Below, piece after piece: positions 9,507 to 16,785 of a stretch of DNA of 64,000 bases; position 1 is the stretch's first letter; every line of letters begins with the position of its first letter. The position numbers were made by a program, and so were the translations under genes. This DNA comes from Paenibacillus pabuli. Its GTDB lineage: Bacteria; Bacillota; Bacilli; Paenibacillales; Paenibacillaceae. The notes under the pieces are model-generated. The model did not search any database. It was not told the origin of the DNA and worked only from the letters and a program-made list of their open reading frames with translations. Location: the NCBI RefSeq assembly GCF_023101145.1, contig NZ_CP073714.1:4154001-4218000 (forward strand), given 5' to 3'.

Positions 9507-9526
9507 AACAATACTATTTTATTGTT
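9507..9526. promoter_or_regulatory. Perfect inverted repeat in the leader of the aminotransferase operon, candidate DeoR operator
   Basis: Arms AACAATA and TATTGTT are perfect seven-base complements around a six-base AT-rich centre. The repeat lies 74 bases upstream of the aminotransferase ATG and just beyond the terminator of the DeoR-family gene. DeoR-type repressors bind AT-rich inverted repeats, so this is a good candidate operator. No well-matched promoter boxes could be fixed around it. Confidence 0.45.
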
Positions 9527-9555
9527 AAATTTTCAATTACCAAATTAAAACCAAA

Positions 9556-9592
9556 CAAAAACAACACATCGTATGTTTCCCAAACGATGTGC
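9556..9592 (-). terminator. Rho-independent terminator of the DeoR-family gene
   Basis: On the minus strand CACATCGT pairs with ACGATGTG across an 11-base loop and is followed by TTGTTTTTGTTT. It lies about 25 bases after the stop of the DeoR gene and separates it from the aminotransferase operon. Confidence 0.7.
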
Positions 9593-9616
9593 TGCTTGTA
9601 TGCAATGCTTTTTAAC

Positions 9617-10405
9617 TTATATAGAAACCCATTGTAATGAGGACAATTCGGTATGTGGTTTCCAATCTTCGGGCAAGTCCGTATCCGTAATAATCATGTC
9701 CATTTCCAGCAGAGTAGTTACTTTATACAAATGTTTGACTCCCAATTTAGAAGCATCGGCTACCAGCATTTTCTTTCGGCTTTGAGCCAGCAACCTTTTC
9801 ATCATGAGAGCGGTCTCGCTTTGAAATGTACTGATATTGTCAGGCGTGAAGCCTCCGCAGGAAAAAAAAGCTTTGTTTACGGTAATGTCTTTTAGCATGT
9901 CTTGAGCCAGCACGCCCGACATCCCCATTGAGGAAGCCTGAAACTCTCCGCCAATCTGAATCAATCGCCCGTCAAATTCCCCATTTCGCTTATATTGAGC
10001 GAATTCAAAAATAATCGGGACGGAATTGCTGACCACCGTAAGCTCTTTTTTTTCTCGCAAAAACGGCGGCATTTGGGCGACGGTGCTCCCGGCCAGAAGG
10101 AATACAATATCATTATCCTCCACCCAACTGGCTGCCTCGGCAGCCAATTTTCTTTTGACCTCCAGATTGATTGACTCTCGATCGTTATAGATCCATTCCA
10201 GCTTTTGATGACTTGTTTTGATTGCTCCACCAAAGATTTTTTTTAATTTGTTCAGACTCTCCAGCTTGTCCAGGTCTCGACGAATCGTCTCGGTTGTTAC
10301 GCCGAATTTTTCGGCGAGATCTTTGACATAAACTTTGTCGCGCTGCTCTAATTCCTGCAGTATATCATTCCTTCTCTTCTCCACTTCGCTATAGGAAGAA
10401 TGCAT
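9617..10405 (-). CDS. DeoR-family transcriptional regulator
   Basis: A 262-residue protein with an N-terminal winged helix (about residues 8-60: RRNDILQELEQRDKVYVKDL, then TTETIRRDLDKLE, the diagnostic DeoR recognition helix) and a DeoRC sensor domain with the GSTVAQMPPFL and LVADASKLG motifs. This C-terminal fold resembles ribose-5-phosphate isomerase and usually senses phosphorylated sugars. It is transcribed in the same direction as the large operon immediately downstream but ends in its own terminator, so it is probably a separately expressed repressor of that operon. The effector is unknown. Confidence 0.88.
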   Translation of the reverse strand: MHSSYSEVEKRRNDILQELEQRDKVYVKDLAEKFGVTTETIRRDLDKLESLNKLKKIFGGAIKTSHQKLEWIYNDRESINLEVKRKLAAEAASWVEDNDIVFLLAGSTVAQMPPFLREKKELTVVSNSVPIIFEFAQYKRNGEFDGRLIQIGGEFQASSMGMSGVLAQDMLKDITVNKAFFSCGGFTPDNISTFQSETALMMKRLLAQSRKKMLVADASKLGVKHLYKVTTLLEMDMIITDTDLPEDWKPHTELSSLQWVSI

Positions 10406-10550
10406 TCTTAACCTCCATATTCTTTATTCTGTATGTATTCCATGAATCCATCTTAACTGAACCAAACCAAAGAATCCATAAGGAAACGGGATGTTCAGAA
10501 AAAAACAACATAAAAACCACACAACTGAATTGTCCTCATTGAATAGTTAT

Positions 10551-10590
10551 CTAAAAAAACAAGGGAAACCGCCTTGTTAGCAGTTTCCCT
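10551..10590 (-). terminator. Rho-independent terminator after the inositol-phosphatase-like gene
   Basis: Minus-strand stem AGGGAAAC/GTTTCCCT (positions 10562-10569 and 10583-10590) followed by TTGTTTTTTT. It lies about 40 bases after the stop codon at 10629. Confidence 0.75.
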
Positions 10591-10628
10591 CAACGAATCA
10601 CCTGGTTATTTATTGGTTTGGAATACAA

Positions 10629-11426
10629 CTACAAAATTTCCCTGGAAATGTTCACTATTTCCTGATGAAGCTCCTTGCTGCCCGCAAGAATACTGCTGCC
10701 TGCCATATATATATCAATCGGATCTCCATTTAAACAAGTTATTCTACCCCCTGCTTCTTCGACTAACAATTTGCCTGCCGCAAAATCCCACGGTTTCTGA
10801 AGAGAACTAAAATATGCATTGAATCTTCCGCAAGCCACGTAAGCCAGTTCCAGTGATCCGCATCCAATCATACGGATTCCCCTTGACTCATTAGCGATAT
10901 GATGTACAAACCTTTCAAATCCAAGTCTCTTCTCCTGCTGATCATATCGAATAAACGTAGAAATTAATGAATCAGTTAATGCCACTGATGTTGAATTCAT
11001 CCAAAGTCGTTTATTGTTCAGATATGCGCCTGAACCTTTCTCTGCCCAAAAAAGATCATCAGAAGAAGGGTTGTAAACAGCTCCGCAGATCCCTTGTCCA
11101 TTCTGATATAAAGCGATGGAGATCGCGAAAGTTTGTTTTTGATGTAAATAGTTCGTTGTCCCATCGATCGGATCAACAATCCAGACGAAATCATTTGACT
11201 CAAACGTTTCTCCAGTATAACTTTCTTCCCCCATAATTTTGTGATGAGGGAAATTTTCCTTTATCCGTTGTATGATCATTTGCTCATTTTGGCGGTCTAC
11301 AAATGTAACCAATTCTTTATGAGATGCTTTCGAACCTACATCAATGTTGCCTTCCAAATGCCGCAAACTATTTTTTCCGGTCTCGATGACACATGCTTTG
11401 AGTACGTGAAGGTATTGTTCAGACAT
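10629..11426 (-). CDS. Inositol monophosphatase family protein (SuhB-like)
   Basis: A 265-residue cytosolic Mg-dependent phosphatase. The three family metal-binding signatures are intact: E67 in GEESYTGE, D85 and D88 in VDPIDGTTNY and D214 in WDFAAGKLLVEEAGG. Relatives remove phosphate from inositol-1-phosphate, histidinol phosphate, NADP or fructose-1,6-bisphosphate, so the exact substrate is open. The gene is monocistronic, bounded by its own terminator, and has no evident tie to the flanking catabolic operon, although a phosphorylated-compound theme runs through region 1. Confidence 0.88.
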   Translation of the reverse strand: MSEQYLHVLKACVIETGKNSLRHLEGNIDVGSKASHKELVTFVDRQNEQMIIQRIKENFPHHKIMGEESYTGETFESNDFVWIVDPIDGTTNYLHQKQTFAISIALYQNGQGICGAVYNPSSDDLFWAEKGSGAYLNNKRLWMNSTSVALTDSLISTFIRYDQQEKRLGFERFVHHIANESRGIRMIGCGSLELAYVACGRFNAYFSSLQKPWDFAAGKLLVEEAGGRITCLNGDPIDIYMAGSSILAGSKELHQEIVNISREIL

Positions 11427-11577
11427 TTATAAACCTCCATTCAAAGTGCTTTTTTCTATGATATCACAGAAGAAGTTTTTGCTTCCATGATTACAAACTT
11501 CTCTGCTACGAACACGTTATATGTTGTTGTTTTCAAGCCATCCACGCGATAAAATGCACTAAAGGGGGCGAACGGAA

Positions 11578-12084
11578 ATGGGAATTGATGAATTGGTTCG
11601 TGTAGTGCCTTATGATGAACAGTGGCCTGTTTTGTTTAACAGTGAAAGAGCACTACTATCTAACGCCTTTGGAGACAGCGCAATCGACATTCAGCATTTT
11701 GGCAGCACCTCTGTGCAAGGAATGTATGCAAAACCGATTATCGATGTTTTAATCGGTGTTACATCGCTTGACTTGAATAGATCTGTGACTGACCAACTAA
11801 CCCATCTTGGATACGAAGGTTTTGGAGAGACCGGCATAAAGGGAAGGCTGTACTTTCGTAAGCGCCAAGAACATGCTTATAATCTTGCCGTCGTTATTTG
11901 GAATGGCGAGCAATGGGTAAACAACCTTCTCATCAGAGACTACTTGAGGAACAATCCGAATGAGGCCAAGCAATATTATGAGAAAAAACTAAGCGCAATC
12001 CACAAAGGGTATACCACACTTTCTCTTATTCGGATGAAAAAAAAGATTACATATCCGATTTACTCGAGCGGGCTAAAAAAGTGA
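11578..12084 (+). CDS. GrpB family protein (UPF0157)
   Basis: A 168-residue protein with the GrpB hallmarks VVPYDEQWPVLF at the start, IQHFGSTSV and the PIIDVLIGV strand, which give it a nucleotidyltransferase-like fold. The function of this family is not established, although the fold suggests nucleotide transfer. The start ATG 11578 has a weak purine-rich AAAGGGGGCG upstream. It lies alone on the plus strand between two minus-strand genes and converges on the deacetylase gene with 92 bases between stops. Confidence 0.85.
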   Translation: MGIDELVRVVPYDEQWPVLFNSERALLSNAFGDSAIDIQHFGSTSVQGMYAKPIIDVLIGVTSLDLNRSVTDQLTHLGYEGFGETGIKGRLYFRKRQEHAYNLAVVIWNGEQWVNNLLIRDYLRNNPNEAKQYYEKKLSAIHKGYTTLSLIRMKKKITYPIYSSGLKK

Positions 12085-12176
12085 AATGATAACGATGGGT
12101 TTGTTGATTCGAACTGCACCGATATAAGAGCGTCAGAAATGTGAATAAACTTCAGGACGTATCGGCCATCTCTATT

Positions 12177-12977
12177 TCAACCTAGGCTAGTCAGCTTACC
12201 GCCCGTTAGTTCGATAGGAACGCCATTTACACTTACCCAAACACTTTGAGCGGTCGGATTATGCACCATGCGACAATCTGCAGAGAGTCGAAGCCTTTTT
12301 AAAGCTTGTACATACGAAACAATTTCGGTGTTCGTTGCATACCAAATATCCTGCTTTCCCGCAACAATTTCTCCTAGCCGGTCTAACAGATCCCAGTTTC
12401 CCTCATCTTCAAATTCATAGCTATGGCCCCAGACATAAAGCAATGCCATATGGCTGGGCCTTTCCTCCAACGCAACAAATTGAGAAGCGTACTCCATCAC
12501 CTTATTATGATGGCATGTTGGATGCCACCTGAACAGATCCTTCGGCATATCAAACCTGCCGTGGCTTTCTATAGTCCGAGCATATTCTATCCCCATAGCA
12601 GTCAAAAATGACACCACTTGATCGGAATAGGTTCCAAATGGATAGCTCAGCCCTCGTACAGGATAGCCTACAATATTTTCTAATCTTATCCTGTCCTCAA
12701 TAATTTCTTGAACGATTTGTTCGGTCGGAGTTTGTTCAAGAAAAGGATGATGAACCGTATGGCATGACACTTCATGACCTGCATATAAGACTGCAACTTC
12801 AGAGCTTGAAACGACCTCATCCGTCCCAAACTTACCACTGTTTAAATGAAACGTTCCTTTGAGACCATATTCATTGAACTTCTCTACCAGTCTTTTGTCA
12901 TACACTTTCCCGTCGTCGTAACTTAGAGTTAGCGCCTTGTGTGCTCCACCTGGAAAACAATCGTACTGAATTTGCAT
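12177..12977 (-). CDS. Polysaccharide deacetylase family protein, cytosolic
   Basis: A 266-residue carbohydrate esterase 4 (NodB-type) protein. Motif 1 LSYDDG gives D21 and D22, motif 2 is H73 and H77 in SCHTVHHP, and RGLSYPFGTYS is motif 3. The late part WGHSYEF carries the usual tryptophan and histidine. There is no signal peptide, so it should act inside the cell. ATG 12977 is chosen because AAAGGAG precedes it by seven bases; an in-frame ATG at 13034 lacks a site. It lies downstream of the region 2 glycoside operon but after a terminator, and could deacetylate an imported N-acetylated sugar. That link is inference. Confidence 0.8.
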   Translation of the reverse strand: MQIQYDCFPGGAHKALTLSYDDGKVYDKRLVEKFNEYGLKGTFHLNSGKFGTDEVVSSSEVAVLYAGHEVSCHTVHHPFLEQTPTEQIVQEIIEDRIRLENIVGYPVRGLSYPFGTYSDQVVSFLTAMGIEYARTIESHGRFDMPKDLFRWHPTCHHNKVMEYASQFVALEERPSHMALLYVWGHSYEFEDEGNWDLLDRLGEIVAGKQDIWYATNTEIVSYVQALKRLRLSADCRMVHNPTAQSVWVSVNGVPIELTGGKLTSLG

Positions 12978-13106
12978 TTCAAATCTCCTTTGCTTACATC
13001 TATGTCCCCATACCAACCGAAGCTGGATGTGCATTTATCTGTCGCCTTGCTGATTGCTTTTAATGTGGCCGGATAGCTCAGCATAGACGAAACCACTGCC
13101 GGAATA

Positions 13107-13140
13107 TAGTTAAAAGGGCTCTTCGATCGGAGAGCCCTCT
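13107..13140. terminator. Terminator after the region 2 binding-protein gene
   Basis: A perfect eight-base stem AGGGCTCT/AGAGCCCT with an eight-base loop at 13115-13138. On the minus strand it is followed by TTTTAACT and closes the LplBCA operon; on the plus strand it is followed by CTTTTAC and might also work in that direction. Confidence 0.75.
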
Positions 13141-13157
13141 TTTACTATTTCCTGCTT

Positions 13158-14783
13158 TTACTCCAGTTTCTTTACATTCGCTTCAATTTGGCTATTTCGC
13201 TCCTTCACCAACTCATCGAACCCATTATCCATTCGATATTGGATGAACTCAGCCATCGCCTGATCGACTTCCTTGTCCGACTTGGCATCCAAAATCTTGG
13301 CGATCGTCTGCGACCAGTTCTGCTCGATTTTCTCTGCGTTTCTCGAAGACTGTTTAGATAAATAAACGTCCAGTCCTGCGAGTTCGAATTGTGGAACAAC
13401 GTGGTCTTTGGTCCATTGTTTGGCCTGTTGCAAAGCCTTCGGAAACTGCGAAAGTCCCATTTGACGCGAGAGCAAAGCACTGTCCTGCAGCCACAGATGA
13501 GTCGTCAAGCCGATTTCTTTCTCAAAGCCCGCCGGATCAGTCTGCTTGAAATCCAATAAGTCTGCATTTAAGACCGGCTTTTCATTCACCAGACTGTAGG
13601 TTTCCCCTTCTCGTCCAAAATTCATCACATTGTTCCCTTCCTCGCTGACAAGATATGTTATGAGCTCCATCGCTTTTTGCGGATCCTTGCTGCTTTTAGT
13701 TATGAAAGTTTGAGTCCAGCCTTCGATGGACGTTCCTGGCAAGGCAGTCGTTCTTCCGACCGTAGACGATGGTCCGTTAACAGCAATATACTCCTTACCC
13801 GGGTGCTCATTCGCCCATACGGACAGCGAATCTGTCTCACCGGTCAAATCCGCAGCAAAATACGCGAAGTAGCTGCCATTCGTGATCCGGGCATTCTTGT
13901 CGTCTCCGGTCATCGTAATCATATCCCGGTCTGCCAATCCTTTTTGGCGGGCTTCGACGAACACCTTAAGCCATTTCTGAAAATCGGCATCCGTATAACG
14001 GTCGTAGTATTTCCCCTCTTCTGTCAACATCGGGACTCCGATAAAATCGGCCAGCGTTCTATTAAACACCCCGTTCTTCTCAGAGCTATCTCCTGTAAAT
14101 GGGGTCATCCCAATCGGAATAATGTTTTTTTCCAGTTCATCCTTCGCACCAAGCTTCTGCACGGCTTCCAATGCCGAAATAAATCCTTCAGGCGTGGTCA
14201 TATCCGGCTTGCCGAGCTGTTCATAGATATCCTTCCGCACCAGAAACGCCTGATTGCCATAAATGCCGCCCTTTTCATAATCGGATTTCGTATTCGAGAA
14301 ATTAGGATACCCGTAAATATGGCCGTCATCCCTTGTAAAGAACTTGAGCGTTTCAGGTTTGGAAGCGGTTTCCAAAAAGTAAGGATCGTATTTCTTAGCC
14401 AGCTCATCCAGTGGAATTGCAAATTTTTCTGCATCCTTAACTAACGGGTTGCTTCCATCCATCGTAATGATATCCGGCAGATCCCCGGAGGCCATCATCG
14501 TATTCAGCTTGTCGTCGCTGCCGCCCAGATACGTGATGTTCACTCCAGTATCTTCAGTAATGAATTTGGAGGCTACGTCATTGCCCCAGGATTGGGCAAA
14601 CCAATCAAAGTTAATATACCAATCCAGTTCGGCTTTGGCCGTGTCTTTCCTCCAACTCGGCGTATTTTTGTCCACTTCAATCGTTGAGTCCGGCAGGTCG
14701 GTCGTGTTTGCCTTCCCCCCGCAGCCTGCCAACGATAATGCCAGTGCAGCCAAAGTCATAATGATGATCGATTTCTTCATCAT
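13158..14783 (-). CDS. ABC transporter extracellular sugar-binding lipoprotein (LplA-like)
   Basis: A 541-residue lipoprotein whose signal peptide ends in the lipobox SLAGC (C21). The mature part begins with an acidic linker and a family 1 binding fold containing AELDWYINFDW, MMASGDLPDIITMDG and EQLGKPDMTTPEGF, all typical of the large LplA/YtcQ binding proteins of Paenibacillus and Bacillus. It ends with a predicted helical region. It is the last gene of the operon after the LplB and LplC permeases, and the operon also encodes GH3, GH4, a ROK kinase and a NagB-like enzyme. Ligand is probably an oligosaccharide, possibly containing amino sugar. Confidence 0.87.
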   Translation of the reverse strand: MMKKSIIIMTLAALALSLAGCGGKANTTDLPDSTIEVDKNTPSWRKDTAKAELDWYINFDWFAQSWGNDVASKFITEDTGVNITYLGGSDDKLNTMMASGDLPDIITMDGSNPLVKDAEKFAIPLDELAKKYDPYFLETASKPETLKFFTRDDGHIYGYPNFSNTKSDYEKGGIYGNQAFLVRKDIYEQLGKPDMTTPEGFISALEAVQKLGAKDELEKNIIPIGMTPFTGDSSEKNGVFNRTLADFIGVPMLTEEGKYYDRYTDADFQKWLKVFVEARQKGLADRDMITMTGDDKNARITNGSYFAYFAADLTGETDSLSVWANEHPGKEYIAVNGPSSTVGRTTALPGTSIEGWTQTFITKSSKDPQKAMELITYLVSEEGNNVMNFGREGETYSLVNEKPVLNADLLDFKQTDPAGFEKEIGLTTHLWLQDSALLSRQMGLSQFPKALQQAKQWTKDHVVPQFELAGLDVYLSKQSSRNAEKIEQNWSQTIAKILDAKSDKEVDQAMAEFIQYRMDNGFDELVKERNSQIEANVKKLE

Positions 14784-14803
14784 GTTTTCCCCCGTTCTTG
14801 TCC

Positions 14804-15676
14804 TTATTCTTTGACGCCTCCAACCAGCATGCCGCTAATAAAGTATTTCTGAAGAAATGGGTAAACCAGCATAATCGGCAAGGTTGTTATGATCATGGTG
14901 GCTTGCTGCAACGATTGTGTCGTAAATGCCGTGGAAATATATACCCCCGCTTTGGCAGAGCTCGCGGCACCGGCACTCGTTAACATCTGATACAAATAAT
15001 ATTGAATCGGGTACAGTGTTTTATCCGTCACATACAGCTTGGCGACGAAGAAATCATTCCACTGATAGACGCCATGAAACAAAGCAATCGTAGCGAGTAC
15101 CGGAAAAGATAAGGGAACGATGATTTTGAAGAAAATTTGAAATACACTAGCTCCGTCGATCTTAGCTGATTCTTCGATGGATTCTGGTAAGTTCCTGAAG
15201 AAGTTCATTAATATGATCATATCGTAAAAGCTGAATAATACAGGGATAATGTAGACCCAGAAGCTGTTTGCGAGACCGAGCGACTTGACGACCAGAAATG
15301 ACGGAATCATTCCTCCGTAGAAAAACATCGTGATGATCCCCATACGGATGAATATCTTTCTCCCCAACAAATAGGACTTGCTCAGAGCATAGGCTGCAGC
15401 ACCTGTAATGGCCAAATGCCCAATGACACCGATTACAGTTTTGGCTACGGTCACGCCGAATGCCCTGTAAATGGTCGTATCCTTCAAAATGGTCTCATAG
15501 TTGACTAGCGTAAACTCCCTTGGCATCAGGTAGATGCCTCCCTTCATCGCGTCATAACCATTGTTGAAGGAAAGGGCAATGATATTGATCAAGGGAAATA
15601 CAATGACGGAAATAAAAACAATCATAAACAGCATGTTGAACATATTGAATATTTTTTCGCCTCTATCCAGTCCCAC
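14804..15676 (-). CDS. Carbohydrate ABC transporter permease (LplC/YtcP-like)
   Basis: A 290-residue membrane protein with about six hydrophobic segments and the EAA loop EESAKIDGAS followed by IVPLSFP. The C-terminus FISGMLVGGVKE is typical of LplC/YtcP permeases. GTG 15676 is the start, with AAAGGAGG seven bases upstream. It lies 15 bases after LplB and 20 before the binding-protein gene, and works with them as the importer channel. Confidence 0.88.
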   Translation of the reverse strand: MGLDRGEKIFNMFNMLFMIVFISVIVFPLINIIALSFNNGYDAMKGGIYLMPREFTLVNYETILKDTTIYRAFGVTVAKTVIGVIGHLAITGAAAYALSKSYLLGRKIFIRMGIITMFFYGGMIPSFLVVKSLGLANSFWVYIIPVLFSFYDMIILMNFFRNLPESIEESAKIDGASVFQIFFKIIVPLSFPVLATIALFHGVYQWNDFFVAKLYVTDKTLYPIQYYLYQMLTSAGAASSAKAGVYISTAFTTQSLQQATMIITTLPIMLVYPFLQKYFISGMLVGGVKE

Positions 15677-15691
15677 GCGGTTGCCTCCTTT

Positions 15692-16603
15692 CTAGAAAAT
15701 GGAGCTGTCACTAAGCTTTTTGGTCAGAACATTGGCGATCAGAAGTAAAGTGACCGAAACAACAGAAGAAAAGATGCCGACAGCCGTTGCAAATGAGAAG
15801 TCTCCTTGTGCAAGGCCCAAGTGATACACATACGAATCAATAACTTCGCTGCGCGGCATGTTTGAAGCGTTTTGCAGGACCAGCGTCTGATCCAGATTTG
15901 CCCCGAGAATCGAGCCAACGCGGAGAAGAAACATTAATACGATAATGTTTTTGATGCCTGGAATGGTGACATGCCAGATTCTTTTCAAAATTTTGGCTCC
16001 ATCCACTTTGGCGGCCTCATACAACGATGGATCAATCCCGGCTATGGCTGCCAAATAGAGAATGGTTCCCCAGCCGACTTCTTTCCAAATATCCGATAAC
16101 GTTGCTATCCACCAATAAGCGTTTGCATTGGACAAGAAGGAGATCGGTTCAGATATAAGATGCGTGGACAGCAGGAAACTGTTCAAAAGCCCGGTCGATC
16201 CGAGCCATGATGTAATCATGCCGCCAAGAATGACCCATGACAAGAAATGGGGCAAATAGGAAACCGTTTGCGTGAATTTCTTAAAGAAACTCAATCGGAT
16301 TTGATTGATCAAAATAGCCAAAACGATTTCAAGCGGAAAACCAATCAAAAGCTTCATCAAACTGATTCCTAACGTGTTCGTTAACACATTATAGAAATCG
16401 TTGTCTCCCAAAAAAGCTTTGAAATTATCCCAGCCCACAAATTCAGAACCCGTAAAGCCAGATAAGGGAGAATAGTCCTGAAATGCGATAACCAGTCCGA
16501 ACATCGGAACAAACGAGAAAACAACCATCAATATGATGCTGGGCCAGACCATGACCTGAAGCTCCCACTGGGAAAGAAACTTGTGTCTAAATTTGGATAA
16601 CAT
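15692..16603 (-). CDS. Carbohydrate ABC transporter permease (LplB/YteP-like)
   Basis: A 303-residue membrane protein with about six segments. SLYEAAKVDGAKILKRIWHV is the EAA loop, preceded by the family phrase GWGTILYLAAIAGIDP, and the C-terminus ends LTKKLSDSSIF. These mark LplB/YteP-type permeases of Gram-positive oligosaccharide importers. It is the first transporter gene after GH3, separated from it by 182 bases that contain a long imperfect inverted repeat and an AT-rich box, so the transporter genes may have their own promoter. Confidence 0.88.
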   Translation of the reverse strand: MLSKFRHKFLSQWELQVMVWPSIILMVVFSFVPMFGLVIAFQDYSPLSGFTGSEFVGWDNFKAFLGDNDFYNVLTNTLGISLMKLLIGFPLEIVLAILINQIRLSFFKKFTQTVSYLPHFLSWVILGGMITSWLGSTGLLNSFLLSTHLISEPISFLSNANAYWWIATLSDIWKEVGWGTILYLAAIAGIDPSLYEAAKVDGAKILKRIWHVTIPGIKNIIVLMFLLRVGSILGANLDQTLVLQNASNMPRSEVIDSYVYHLGLAQGDFSFATAVGIFSSVVSVTLLLIANVLTKKLSDSSIF

Positions 16604-16656
16604 CTCCTTACCCCCTCTCTATCACACTTTAAGCTTTGCAAAATCCAGGCGTTATC

Positions 16657-16761
16657 CGAAAATGGCCAGACTCCCCATCGATTCAAATTTGCTGTGTGGA
16701 AAAACTTTACACAATTAATTAATTTCATTTAATAAATGGGCGAGTCTGGCGGCCATTTTCG
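16657..16761. repeat. Long imperfect inverted repeat between the GH3 and LplB genes
   Basis: CGAAAATGGCCAGACTC at 16657-16673 is complementary to GAGTCTGGCGGCCATTTTCG at 16742-16761, with a three-base bulge (GGC). The arms flank about 68 mostly AT-rich bases, including ATTAATTAATT. It could cruciform, terminate, or hold an operator between its arms. Confidence 0.6.
16712..16736. promoter_or_regulatory. AT-rich box shared with the ROK regulator promoter, candidate operator
   Basis: The sequence AATTAATTAAT at 16713-16723 recurs at 23136-23146, just upstream of the ROK regulator gene. ROK repressors of the XylR/NagC type bind AT-rich palindromic sites, so the two copies may be operators of the same regulon. 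The match is short and compositionally simple. Confidence 0.3.
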
Positions 16762-16785
16762 AAAAATCATTTGACGCGCGATTCG

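Noticed and set aside
13067..13081. GGCCGGATAGCTCAG resembles the 5' end of a tRNA.
   Set aside because: No anticodon arm or TpsiC arm follows, and it is part of a GC-rich stretch next to a terminator; only the D-arm start matches.
13677..14444. A 255-codon plus-strand frame.
   Set aside because: It is antisense to the LplA-like gene, rich in arginine and isoleucine, with no start site or motif.
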